Shown: piece after piece, positions 1 to 8,501 of the stretch
Layout: every line of letters starts with the position of its first letter
Numbering within the stretch: position 1 is the stretch's first letter
Assembly: GCA_019638385.1 (NCBI GenBank)
Contig: JAHBTW010000011.1
Coordinates: 1 to 64,000, forward strand
Reading direction: 5' to 3'
Source of the DNA: Saprospiraceae bacterium
GTDB lineage: Bacteria > Bacteroidota > Bacteroidia > Chitinophagales > Saprospiraceae
Length of the DNA stretch: 64,000 nt
The notes under the pieces: generated by a model
The model's database searches: none
The model's input: only the letters and a program-made list of their open reading frames with translations
Told to the model about the DNA's origin: nothing
Position numbers and translations under genes: made by a program

Positions 1-1428
1 ACAAGCGGCGCAGACAACATCGCCCTGCACATCACCTCCTCCTCCGGCAATGTGTATTGCTGCAATACCTTAGACAACACCCGCCTCGGGACTTATGTGA
101 GCGGTGGTAGCGTAGCTACGGATAATTTCAAAGGGACCTCCTTCAGCAATCACGAGGTCAGCCTGCTGCTGCCGGATGTGAATGCTATACTGGGTTCGCA
201 GACGCATACGCAGAATTGTTGGGGCACGGATGCCGGCCCGGCAATATATGGGGAGGATGAAAACAACCCGGTACCATTGCTTTATGCCTTACAATATCCT
301 TTCATAGTTGACCCTGACATCATGCCTTGCTTTATGCCGGGTGAACATTTCCCGGTGGGGTGGTTTGGTGGCTCTGACGATACTGAATACGAAGAAAATA
401 TTTGCGCATCAGATTGTACGCTTGAAATACTTGATCCCGAATCAAACGATGTCAAACGCATTGCAAGGGGAGATACAGCCGTAAGCGCTGCCGTAATGTG
501 GGAATTGCAACGCTACATTTATGAGCAGTTGCAAGGTGAAACGGTAGGGGATACGCTCATTCTTTCTTTTCTTGCTAAGGCAGATACCGGTGCCATCGGC
601 GCTTTTTACGCCGTCAATCAGGACATTTCAGCGCTTTTTACAGCCGACACTTCGGCTATTGACCAATTGCAGGCCAACCTGCGGTTAGCTGAGGAGAAAT
701 TGGACAGCATTGTCATTATTGACGATTTGTTGCCGGAGGCCGACAGCATTGAGACCATAACTTTATGGGATGAACGCGCAGCATTGATAAATGCGCTCTT
801 CGATTTAGATGAGGACAGCCGGGGTGTCATCGAAGATATCCGGGAGTATATTTCTGATGAAGCCGGCAAATTGCGCTCGCAAAACGACAGTATTACAGTG
901 ACGGAGGTATATGAGTTCAATGAAAAGGAGCTCAATGATGTGTACCTGTCGTGGTTAAGTACCGGCTTTGGCGTGTTGGACAGTGTACAGCTTAACACCC
1001 TCCAATCCATTGCCGAGCAATGCCCCATTGAGGGTGGGAATGCTGTGTACCGGGCCAGGGCATTCCTGGCGGCAGTTACACAGAATTATGTACTTTACAA
1101 TGACAGCCTGTTGTGTACACCGGCAGAGCTACTTGCGGTTCACCCGGACAATGGGCCGCTTGTACAGCCTGCCAAAGACGAAACAAGCTGCCGCGTATAT
1201 CCTAACCCGGCCCGCGATGAAGTTAATATTGTATGGAATACCCCCTCCGACAATCCGGGCATGTTGCAAATATTTGACGTATTCGGCCGGCAGATACATC
1301 AACAGGCACTTGATGCCGGCACGGTAACACACACGTTGAAGGTGGGAGATTTCCCTGAAGGGCTTTACATATTCCGTATGCGATTTTATGGTTGGGACGC
1401 AATCAGGAAAATCGTAATAACTCGTTAA
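1..1428 (+). CDS. Secreted T9SS-sorted protein, 5' end outside window
   Basis: The reading frame is open from the first base, so the N-terminus lies upstream and the GTG at 52 is only the first internal candidate start. The middle part (about residues 180-320 of the visible protein) is charged and helical, and I recognise no enzymatic domain. The last ~75 residues form a type A T9SS sorting domain: CRVYPNPARDEVNIVW, a strand-rich stretch with IFDVFGRQIH, and a terminal GLYIFRM...KIVITR. Proteins with this tail are exported across the outer membrane by the T9SS and the tail is removed. The next gene starts 62 bp downstream on the same strand and also carries this tail. Function unknown. Confidence 0.85.
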   Translation, partial: TSGADNIALHITSSSGNVYCCNTLDNTRLGTYVSGGSVATDNFKGTSFSNHEVSLLLPDVNAILGSQTHTQNCWGTDAGPAIYGEDENNPVPLLYALQYPFIVDPDIMPCFMPGEHFPVGWFGGSDDTEYEENICASDCTLEILDPESNDVKRIARGDTAVSAAVMWELQRYIYEQLQGETVGDTLILSFLAKADTGAIGAFYAVNQDISALFTADTSAIDQLQANLRLAEEKLDSIVIIDDLLPEADSIETITLWDERAALINALFDLDEDSRGVIEDIREYISDEAGKLRSQNDSITVTEVYEFNEKELNDVYLSWLSTGFGVLDSVQLNTLQSIAEQCPIEGGNAVYRARAFLAAVTQNYVLYNDSLLCTPAELLAVHPDNGPLVQPAKDETSCRVYPNPARDEVNIVWNTPSDNPGMLQIFDVFGRQIHQQALDAGTVTHTLKVGDFPEGLYIFRMRFYGWDAIRKIVITR

Positions 1429-1490
1429 TCCAATTCTTCCATCAGGGGTATTTCTTTCATACAAAGGAATACCCCTTAATTTATCAACCC

Positions 1491-3266
1491 ATGAAATGGA
1501 TATATACCGTTATGTTCAAACTCATTGTACTTTTTCCCATTTACGGGCAAAAGCATGATTACCAATGGCTGTTGGGGCAAAGTAGCCAAACCAATATGCT
1601 CTATGCAAGAACTACCATTGACTTTAATACCAGCCCTCCTGATATTTACTATGAATTTAGAGGAATGTATTTTCGGCAAGTCAATGCCAGTATATGTGAT
1701 ACGGCAGGAAATCTACTGTTTTATACCAACGGCATATACATTGCCAATGCGTTGCATGAGCCGATGGAGAACGGAACGGGGTTAAACCCTGGAGAGCTTG
1801 CGCAACAGCAGCAGAACTATGGATATATATTGTCACAGGGTGGTTTAATATTACCTTGGCCGGAAAAGGATAGCTTGTATTTATTATTACATATGGATAG
1901 AGAACTAACACCAAACCATAGTAGCACTTTTTCGCGTCATTTTTATTCTACGCTTATAAATATGCGAAAAAATGAAGGCATAGGGGCCGTTGTATATAAA
2001 AACCAAGCGCTAATTACTGAAAGTTTACACAACGGAAAACTAACGTCTACCAAACATGCTAATGGCAGAGATTGGTGGGCAATAACGAGAAGATATGATA
2101 CTAACCAGTATTATAAGATAAAGCTAACACCGAGAGGGCTTAGTATTGCAGGAGTACAAACTATTGGTTTGCCAATACCATCACAATCAATTGGTCAGGC
2201 TGTATTTTCCCCTGACGGTACGAAGTATGCCAGTATCCACCTTACCGGTTCAGCAGGTGATCCAGTTTACGTAAGCATTTATGACTTCGACCGCTGTAGT
2301 GGGGAATTGAGCCACCCGATGCAATTCACTTATGCCGACACGGCCGGGTGCGGCGGCATTGCCATCTCTCCCAACAACCGCTTCCTCTATGTGTCTTCCT
2401 TCCGCTATGTATATCAATACGACCTTCATGCCGACGACGTAGAAGCATCCCGCATCACTGTGGCTGAGTGGGATGGATTTTCAGACCCTCTGCATCCGGC
2501 ATTAGCCACGACTTTTTATTTGGCACAATTAGGGCCGGATGGCAAGATTTATATTAATAGTAATAACGGCACAAGGTATCTGCATGTCATCAACCAGCCT
2601 GATTCTCTGGGCTTGGCTTGCGATGTGTGCCAGCATTGCGTGGTGTTGCCATCCATGAACTCCTTCTCCCTGCCCAACTTCCCCAACTACCGCCTCCATC
2701 ACTTAGAAGGCAGCCCCTGCGACACTCTGCGGCAGCCGCCGGTAGCGGAGTGGGTACACGAGCCGCTGGGCTTGGAAGTAGGCTTCCACGATGCCAGCTA
2801 CCACGACATCCGCGCCTGGCATTGGAGCTTCGGCGACGGGGCTACGGACACCGTGCCCAACCCCGTACATAGCTATGCTGCGGAGGGGGTGTATAACGTA
2901 TGCCTTGCGGTGAGCAATCCGCGTGGAGCGGATACCTTGTGCAGGGAGGTGCAGGTGCTCGTGAGCAGTGCTGGTTTCGACTCCGCTCAACCAGCGGTGC
3001 GGGTGGAGATATGGCCGAATCCTGTGCCGTCAAACGCATCGGTGACTTTGGTCGCTGAGGGCATCCCGGCAGGGCAGCGGGGATTGAGCGAAGTCGAAAT
3101 CCGCGATGCCTTGGGCCGCGTCGCCTTGCGCATGCCACTGAAGGTAGTGAACGGTCGCATCCGGCAGGAGTTGGATGTGAGCGGACTGGCGACGGGGGTG
3201 TATTTTTATGAGGTGTGGCACACGGGGCTGCGCTTGGGCGGCGGCAAATTGGTCATTGTGCGTTGA
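1491..3266 (+). CDS. Secreted PKD-domain protein with T9SS sorting domain
   Basis: 591 residues. I start at ATG 1491 because the protein then opens with a hydrophobic signal peptide (MKWIYTVMFKLIVLFPIYGQ); the longer open frame upstream overlaps the preceding gene. Residues ~20-430 look like a beta-propeller-type secreted domain (SPDGTKYASIHL, ISPNNRFLYVSS, GPDGKIYINSNNG), similar to the PD40-like region of many gliding-motility C-terminal-domain proteins. A PKD domain follows (~450-530, WHWSFGDGATDTVPNPVHSY). The tail is a type A sorting domain (VEIWPNPVPSNASVTL to GGGKLVIVR). Likely a cell-surface or released protein; substrate unknown. Confidence 0.88.
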   Translation: MKWIYTVMFKLIVLFPIYGQKHDYQWLLGQSSQTNMLYARTTIDFNTSPPDIYYEFRGMYFRQVNASICDTAGNLLFYTNGIYIANALHEPMENGTGLNPGELAQQQQNYGYILSQGGLILPWPEKDSLYLLLHMDRELTPNHSSTFSRHFYSTLINMRKNEGIGAVVYKNQALITESLHNGKLTSTKHANGRDWWAITRRYDTNQYYKIKLTPRGLSIAGVQTIGLPIPSQSIGQAVFSPDGTKYASIHLTGSAGDPVYVSIYDFDRCSGELSHPMQFTYADTAGCGGIAISPNNRFLYVSSFRYVYQYDLHADDVEASRITVAEWDGFSDPLHPALATTFYLAQLGPDGKIYINSNNGTRYLHVINQPDSLGLACDVCQHCVVLPSMNSFSLPNFPNYRLHHLEGSPCDTLRQPPVAEWVHEPLGLEVGFHDASYHDIRAWHWSFGDGATDTVPNPVHSYAAEGVYNVCLAVSNPRGADTLCREVQVLVSSAGFDSAQPAVRVEIWPNPVPSNASVTLVAEGIPAGQRGLSEVEIRDALGRVALRMPLKVVNGRIRQELDVSGLATGVYFYEVWHTGLRLGGGKLVIVR

Positions 3267-3606
3267 ACATCGGTCATTGAACATTTTTGAAATGTACAAT
3301 TTTCAATGTACAAGTGCGTGCTCCTCATTGGTCATTGTACATTGAGTAAGCCGACGAGGGCGCTTCTCGGTTCGGCCAATGTACCGTGAGAGACGCGCTC
3401 TTGTCCGGCACAAAATTGAGATGACAAATTGAGCTAATTAATGTTAGTTGGCGCAACGGACATTAGACATTCCAAAAAATGCACAACGGCATCCATACCT
3501 CAATTGCCACAAGATTGTAAAAAGAAGCCCTTCTGATGTACGCGCCGTTTCAGGAATCAACTAAAGGAACCGATGTGGCGTTAAACCCCCAAAAAATGCT
3601 GAAACA
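3267..3606. other. Gene-free spacer with short inverted words
   Basis: No open frame or RNA gene is visible. The first 80 bases are built from variants of one word (tcattgaacat, aatgtacaat, tcattgtacattga). TCAATGTACAA at 3303-3313 and its exact complement at 3335-3345 can pair around a 21-nt loop. This could end transcription of the upstream gene but has no T-run. The rest shows nothing recognisable. Confidence 0.5.
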
Positions 3607-4851
3607 ATGAAAAGACATTTTACGCTCTTACTGTTCGCTCTCTCCCTCCTTTTTGCGCTGCGCACTGCCGCCCAACCTGCCCGCCCCGAACTACAACAGG
3701 CACAAGTGGACGTGGTGTACCTCTCCTCCGATCTGCTCGAAGGCCGGGAAGCCGGCACCAAAGGCGAGCGCATGGCCGCCGATTATATTGCCTCCCGCTT
3801 TGCGCAAATCGGACTGAAACCCGCCGGGCACAAAGGAAGCTGGTTTTATTCATTTGATTTTAAATACAATCCCAACCCGCACGGCGGTCCCGGCGGCGAG
3901 GCTCGCACCGGCGTCAACGTGGCCGGTTATATTGACAACAAAGCCAAAACAACCGTCATCATCGGCGCGCACTACGATCACCTCGGCTACGGCCATTTCG
4001 GATCGCGGCATACCGGCGAACCCGCCATTCACAACGGCGCCGACGACAATGCCAGCGGCACGGCCGGCCTGCTGCGATTGGCCCATCATCTGAAAAACAG
4101 CAAAAAAGCCCGCAAAAACAATTACCTCTTCCTCGCTTTTTCAGCCGAAGAACTGGGCCTGATCGGCTCCAAAGTGTTCGCTTCCGATTCTTTGTTTTTT
4201 GATAAAAAGAAGGCCAATTACATGCTCAATATGGACATGATCGGCCGCCTCAACGAGGAGAAGGTGATGGTGGTGAGCGGTACAGGTACTTCCCCGGTTT
4301 GGAAAGAAACGCTGGCGGCCATTCCCAACGGCGGTATCACCGTGAAGAGTTCCGACTCCGGCGTGGGCGCATCCGACCATACTTCTTTTTACCTCCAGGA
4401 TATTCCGGCGCTGCACTTCTTCACCGGGCAACATTCCGATTATCACAAACCGGAAGACGATTCCGAACTTATCAATTACGAAGGCATTCTCGACGTAACC
4501 GATCTGATGATTGCACTCATCGAACACTTGGACGGCAAAGGCAAATTGGCGTTCACCAAAACAAAAGACGAGGAGGAGGGCCGCCGGGCCGCTTCGTTCA
4601 AAGTGAGCCTCGGCGTGATGCCCGACTATGTGTATGACGGCGAAGGCATGCGCGTGGACGGTGTGACCGATGGCCGCCCCGGCCAAAAAGCAGGCATGCT
4701 AAAAGGCGACGTTATCATCGGCATCGGCGAGTTGGAAATCAAAACCATCTACGACTACATGGACGGCCTGAGCAAGTTTGAAAAAGGCCAAAAGACTACA
4801 CTCAAAGTGAAGCGCGGCGAACAGGTATTGGAACTGCCGGTGGAGTTCTGA
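3607..4851 (+). CDS. M28 family zinc aminopeptidase with PDZ domain
   Basis: 414 residues with a signal peptide (MKRHFTLLLFALSLLFALRTAAQ), so a periplasmic or surface peptidase. The M28 two-zinc centre is visible: H122 in GAHYDHLGYG, bridging D146 in NGADDNASGT, the E-E pair at 181-182 in FSAEELGLIGS, D210 in NMDMIGR, and a late His in GQHSDYHKPEDD. A PDZ-like domain fills the last ~90 residues (VDGVTDGRPGQKAGMLKGDVIIGIG), as in other Bacteroidota M28 proteins. It removes N-terminal residues from peptides by family knowledge; specificity cannot be read. It converges with the next gene, only 8 bp from its stop. Confidence 0.92.
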   Translation: MKRHFTLLLFALSLLFALRTAAQPARPELQQAQVDVVYLSSDLLEGREAGTKGERMAADYIASRFAQIGLKPAGHKGSWFYSFDFKYNPNPHGGPGGEARTGVNVAGYIDNKAKTTVIIGAHYDHLGYGHFGSRHTGEPAIHNGADDNASGTAGLLRLAHHLKNSKKARKNNYLFLAFSAEELGLIGSKVFASDSLFFDKKKANYMLNMDMIGRLNEEKVMVVSGTGTSPVWKETLAAIPNGGITVKSSDSGVGASDHTSFYLQDIPALHFFTGQHSDYHKPEDDSELINYEGILDVTDLMIALIEHLDGKGKLAFTKTKDEEEGRRAASFKVSLGVMPDYVYDGEGMRVDGVTDGRPGQKAGMLKGDVIIGIGELEIKTIYDYMDGLSKFEKGQKTTLKVKRGEQVLELPVEF

Positions 4852-4859
4852 CGACGTGG

Positions 4860-5678
4860 TCAGTAATCCGTCTTGATCGTTTTATCAAAAGGAATTTTTA
4901 GCTGATAGGCAATGTCCTCGTCGGTGCTGTCTTCCAGCACATCGAGGCCGTAGCGGATTTTGCGCGGGTCGTCATACACCATCGTGCCGAAGAGGCGATC
5001 CCAAAAGGAAAAGATATTGCCGAAGTTGGTATCCGTCCAAGGGCGCTCGTAGTGGTGGTGAAACTTGTGCATATTGGGAGTGACGAATATCCAGCTCAGC
5101 GGTTTGTCAATCCATTTCGGCACCAGAATGTTGGCATGGGTGAGGTAGGTGAAAAACACCGTCACGATGCGGTAGAACAGGTAAAATGCCAGCGGCGCCC
5201 CGATGAGCAGCACAGCGCCGAGCGAAAACACCTCCCGCAGTACATAGTCGCCCGGATGGTGACGCGTGCCCGTGGTGGCATCCACTTTGGTGTCGCTGTG
5301 GTGTATCATGTGAAACTTCCACATCCATTTGACCTTGTGTAACAGGTAGTGTACGAAGTACTGCGCCACGAGGTCAAAAACCATGAGCGCAATGAGCAAT
5401 TCCACCCATATCGGCCACTCCACTAAATGCAGCAAGCCGAATTGATTTTGCCCGATCCATTGGAAAACCCCCAGCGTGAGGATGCCGAACAACAGGTTGA
5501 TGGCAATGGTGGTGCTGAGAAACACCATGTTCACGCCCGCGTGCCTCCACTTGCGGTAGCCGAGTTGAAACAACGGAAAACCGCCTTCGAGCAGCCAACT
5601 GATGCCGAGGCAGGTGAAAATCCAGGCTAATTTTTGCCAGGAAGGCATGGTTTCAAAAAAGTGCAGAAAGGATTCCAT
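4860..5678 (-). CDS. Sterol desaturase / fatty acid hydroxylase family protein
   Basis: Integral membrane di-iron oxygenase family. I use ATG 5678 (MESFLHFFETMPSWQ) giving 272 residues; the frame extends upstream only by overlapping the preceding gene. Histidine motifs are in the right order: HYLLH, then HMIHH ending in SDTKVDATTGTRHHPGD, and late HKFHHHYERPWTDTNFG. Several long hydrophobic segments lie between. The family inserts oxygen into or desaturates lipid substrates; which lipid is not evident. It follows the pterin dehydratase gene by 4 bp, so the two are probably co-transcribed. Confidence 0.88.
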   Translation of the reverse strand: MESFLHFFETMPSWQKLAWIFTCLGISWLLEGGFPLFQLGYRKWRHAGVNMVFLSTTIAINLLFGILTLGVFQWIGQNQFGLLHLVEWPIWVELLIALMVFDLVAQYFVHYLLHKVKWMWKFHMIHHSDTKVDATTGTRHHPGDYVLREVFSLGAVLLIGAPLAFYLFYRIVTVFFTYLTHANILVPKWIDKPLSWIFVTPNMHKFHHHYERPWTDTNFGNIFSFWDRLFGTMVYDDPRKIRYGLDVLEDSTDEDIAYQLKIPFDKTIKTDY

Positions 5679-5682
5679 GTCG

Positions 5683-5928
5683 TTATGAATTGTAACGTTG
5701 ATACACTTCTTCAATGGATTTGGCGAGTCGCCGGTCTCTGTCGGTTACGATATTGCCCGCGTCGTGGGTGTTGAGGTGTATTTCGACGGTATTCCACACA
5801 TTGCTCCAGTCGGGATGGTGGTTTTGCTTTTCCGCCAGAAAAGCTACTTCGGTCATAAAGGCAAAGGCTTGCGAAAAGTCTTTGAATTTGAATTTGGCGG
5901 AAAGCCGGTTGTTGTTTTCAGTCCACAT
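5683..5928 (-). CDS. 4a-hydroxytetrahydrobiopterin dehydratase (PCD/DCoH)
   Basis: 81 residues, shorter than the usual 95-110 but complete in the core. It carries the family motif EKQNHHPDWSNVWNTVEI followed by LNTHDAGNIVTDRD; the HHP histidines and the later D are active-site residues in the family. It dehydrates 4a-hydroxytetrahydropterin, recycling the pterin cofactor of aromatic amino acid hydroxylases. No hydroxylase gene is in this window. It lies 29 bp downstream of purA, and the desaturase-like gene follows 4 bp later. Confidence 0.9.
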   Translation of the reverse strand: MWTENNNRLSAKFKFKDFSQAFAFMTEVAFLAEKQNHHPDWSNVWNTVEIHLNTHDAGNIVTDRDRRLAKSIEEVYQRYNS

Positions 5929-5957
5929 AGCCGGTTGTTTTTTGAGATGATTTCGGT

Positions 5958-7226
5958 TTAACGCACAATGAGGCTCTCCCGCTCAGGGCCGGTGGAGGCC
6001 ATGGTGATGGGCACGCCGAGATATTGCTCCATGAATTCGAGATACTGTGCCGCCGTGTCCGGCAAATCTTCATATTGGGTAATGCCGCTCAGCGGTTGAC
6101 GCCATCCGGGAAATTTGCGGTACAGCGGCTCAATGGCCGTGGCGTCAATGTCGTAGGGCAGGCGGTCGGTTTGTATGCCGTCGTAGCGGTAGTGCGTGGC
6201 CGCTTCAATGTGTTCCATGTTGTTGAGCACATCAATTTTGGTGACGGCCAACTGCGTAACGCCGTTGAGCAAAACCGAGTAGCGCAACTGCGGCAGATCA
6301 AGCCAGCCGCAACGCCGGGGCCGTCCGGTGGTGGCGCCGAATTCGCCGCCCTCGCGGCGCAAAAACTCGCCCGTTTCGTTGTCTTGTTCGGTCGGAAAAG
6401 GACCGGAACCCACGCGGGTACAATATGCTTTGGTAATGCCGATGACCTCGCCGATGCGCGAAGGCGCCACGCCCAGCCCCGTACACACGCCGGCGGTAAC
6501 GGTGTTGGAAGAAGTGACGAACGGATAAGTACCGAAGTCAATATCGAGCATGGAACCCTGCGCACCCTCTGCCAGCACGCGCTTGCCTTGCGTCAGCAGG
6601 TCGTTGAGGTAGTACTCTCCGTCCACCAATTGGATGGAGCGCAGCACGTCGAGCGTTTCCATCCAGCGGGCTTCTTCCTGCTCCAGATTGAAATCAATTT
6701 CGGGGTAGAGTTGTAACAAAGTAAGGTGTTTGGCTTTGAGGGCATGGTATTTTTCTTCAAAACCGGCGGCGTTGATGTCGCCTACGCGCAGGCCGTTGCG
6801 GCCGGTTTTGTCCATGTAGGTCGGGCCGATGCCTTTGAGCGTGGAGCCGATGCGGGCTTTGCCTTTGGCAGCCTCGGTGGCGGCGTCCAGATAGCGGTGA
6901 GTGGGCAGTATAAGGTGTGCTTTGCGGGCTAAGCGGAGCCGCTCGGCGTAAGGCACACCGGCTTTTTTGAGGTTGTCAATCTCTTTGGCAAAAACGATGG
7001 GGTCAATCACGACGCCGTTGCCGATAAGGTTGATGAGGTTGTCGCGGAAGATGCCGGAAGGAATGGTGTGCAGCACATACTTTTGATTGTCAAACATCAG
7101 CGTATGGCCTGCATTGGGGCCGCCCTGAAATCGGGCTACCACGTCATACCGGGGCGCTAAAAAATCTACTACTTTTCCCTTTCCTTCGTCTCCCCATTGG
7201 AGACCTAAGAGTACGTCAACGGTCAT
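5958..7226 (-). CDS. purA: Adenylosuccinate synthetase
   Basis: 422 residues, normal length for the family. It catalyses the GTP-dependent joining of IMP and aspartate, the first committed step to AMP. Visible landmarks: the GDEGKGK loop at residues 12-18 with catalytic D13, GPNAGHT with the catalytic His near residue 41, IGPTYMDKTGRNGLR, GAQGSMLDIDFGTYP, and the GTRV-type region TKIDVLNN for guanine recognition. ATG 7226 starts the protein directly at the first beta strand. Cytosolic. Confidence 0.97.
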   Translation of the reverse strand: MTVDVLLGLQWGDEGKGKVVDFLAPRYDVVARFQGGPNAGHTLMFDNQKYVLHTIPSGIFRDNLINLIGNGVVIDPIVFAKEIDNLKKAGVPYAERLRLARKAHLILPTHRYLDAATEAAKGKARIGSTLKGIGPTYMDKTGRNGLRVGDINAAGFEEKYHALKAKHLTLLQLYPEIDFNLEQEEARWMETLDVLRSIQLVDGEYYLNDLLTQGKRVLAEGAQGSMLDIDFGTYPFVTSSNTVTAGVCTGLGVAPSRIGEVIGITKAYCTRVGSGPFPTEQDNETGEFLRREGGEFGATTGRPRRCGWLDLPQLRYSVLLNGVTQLAVTKIDVLNNMEHIEAATHYRYDGIQTDRLPYDIDATAIEPLYRKFPGWRQPLSGITQYEDLPDTAAQYLEFMEQYLGVPITMASTGPERESLIVR

Positions 7227-7251
7227 GTGTTTTTGTTTTTGAAAAATCTGC

Positions 7252-7641
7252 TTACCAGATTCTATTTACTTCAGGATATCCATCAAAGGCTATGTCGTTA
7301 CTAATGACGGACATATTCTGCGAAATAGCCTGAGCAATTATTAGCCGGTCAAAAGGGGCGCGATGGAAAAACGGCAGTTTACTATTTTCTACAACATGTT
7401 GGTGAGAAATTGCAAGCGTTTTGAATCCATGTACTTGCACATTGGTGATGAATGCACTTAGTGATAACCCATGCATATTTAGTTTTCCTGAATTTAGCTT
7501 AATGGACATTTCCCAGTAGCTTCCTATGCTGACCCAGCAATCGTTTTGGGTATCTTCCATAAGTCGTTTTGCAGTTGGGCTAAGCAGAGAACTGTTTAAT
7601 GAAAACCATATAATAGATTGTGTGTCAATAATCAGGTTCAT
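7252..7641 (-). CDS. PIN-domain toxin (VapC-like)
   Basis: 129 residues, a full-length type II toxin nuclease. The acidic residues of the PIN fold are present: D6 in NLIIDTQSIIWF, E44 in the WEMSIK segment, and D98 in RAPFDRLIIAQA, followed by SNDIAFDGYPEV. The family cleaves RNA using Mg2+. The start codon overlaps the antitoxin stop by one base (TAATG), the usual translational coupling. It lies directly upstream of purA on the same strand. Confidence 0.88.
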   Translation of the reverse strand: MNLIIDTQSIIWFSLNSSLLSPTAKRLMEDTQNDCWVSIGSYWEMSIKLNSGKLNMHGLSLSAFITNVQVHGFKTLAISHQHVVENSKLPFFHRAPFDRLIIAQAISQNMSVISNDIAFDGYPEVNRIW

Positions 7642-7880
7642 TACATGTATTCTTTGAAGTCCTCAAGTGGCATATTGAAGTCTTCTGACATAGTAATTAT
7701 TCCTTGAATGAACCCCGCTTTTCGCGGCTGTTGCTCCACGGAATCGGAATATTCAGGAGGCTCAACCAAAGATTTAGGCTGTAAAACTACAACGACATCA
7801 TAATTACCTTCCGGTATTTCCGGGAGAGGAATTACGGGGTTGTGACCGGAAATATAGGTTTCTAAAGAGAGTGTCACCAT
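7641..7880 (-). CDS. Antitoxin partner of the PIN toxin
   Basis: 79 residues. The C-terminal segment AGFIQGIITMSEDFNMPLEDF...EYM matches the toxin-binding tail common in antitoxins paired with PIN toxins (MSxDFxxPLEDFxEYM). The N-terminal part (LPEIPEGNYDVVVVLQ) is a short beta-rich domain. It precedes and overlaps the toxin gene by one base. By family logic it neutralises the toxin and represses its own promoter. Confidence 0.85.
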   Translation of the reverse strand: MVTLSLETYISGHNPVIPLPEIPEGNYDVVVVLQPKSLVEPPEYSDSVEQQPRKAGFIQGIITMSEDFNMPLEDFKEYM

Positions 7881-7903
7881 AGCGGTTATGTACGTTTAAG
7901 ACA

Positions 7904-7911
7904 CAAATGTA
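7904..7911 (-). promoter_or_regulatory. Probable -7 element for the PIN toxin-antitoxin operon
   Basis: Read on the minus strand this is TACATTTG, a full match to the Bacteroidota TAnnTTTG element, 24 bases upstream of the antitoxin ATG. No clear -33 TTG is at standard spacing. Confidence 0.45.
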
Positions 7912-7924
7912 AGAAAAAACCGAC

Positions 7925-8410
7925 TCAATCCTTCGATTTGTCGCTTGCATTTTCCCCGGTGCGCGGGCAGGCGCCGTTGCATTGGCCGTAGAGGTTGAGC
8001 GAGTGATGCGTGATGTTGAAGTGCAGTAATTCGCCCATCATGTTTTTGATTTGCTGGATGCGGGGATCACAAAACTCCAGCACTTTGCCGCAATCCACAC
8101 AGATGAGGTGGTCGTGTTGTTTGAACCCGTAAGATTTTTCAAACTGGGCGAGGTTCTTCCCAAACTGGTGTTTTTTGACCAGATCGCAGCTCACCAGCAA
8201 CTCCAGCGTATTATACACCGTGGCCCGGCTCACGCGGTAATTTTGGTTTTTCATGTGAATGTACAGCGCCTCCGCATCGAAGTGATCGTTGCGGCGGTAT
8301 ATCTCCTCCAGAATGGCGTAGCGTTCCGGCGTTTTGCGAAAGCCGCCGTTTTCGAGGTGCGCAGAGAAGATGTTTTTTACTTCTTTGATAATGTCTTCTG
8401 TTGATCTCAA
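7925..8410 (-). CDS. Fur-family metal-responsive transcriptional regulator
   Basis: 161 residues. The N-terminal winged helix includes RKTPERYAILEEIY and the recognition segment RVSRATVYNTLELL. The dimerisation half has the regulatory-metal region KQHDHLICVDCGKVLEF, with a CxxC pair for structural zinc, and a second Cys pair near the end (GQCNGACP). The start appears to be TTG at 8410: an in-frame stop lies two codons upstream and no earlier ATG fits. Fur, Zur or PerR specificity cannot be separated from sequence alone. It is an independent minus-strand gene. Confidence 0.9.
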   Translation of the reverse strand: MRSTEDIIKEVKNIFSAHLENGGFRKTPERYAILEEIYRRNDHFDAEALYIHMKNQNYRVSRATVYNTLELLVSCDLVKKHQFGKNLAQFEKSYGFKQHDHLICVDCGKVLEFCDPRIQQIKNMMGELLHFNITHHSLNLYGQCNGACPRTGENASDKSKD

Positions 8411-8501
8411 TGTTTAGTCATTTTACCCAACGCGTGAATTTTTGCGAGCCTTACAATATGCTCAACTGTAATATAGCGCTCCATTTCAGTTACACTAATA
8501 A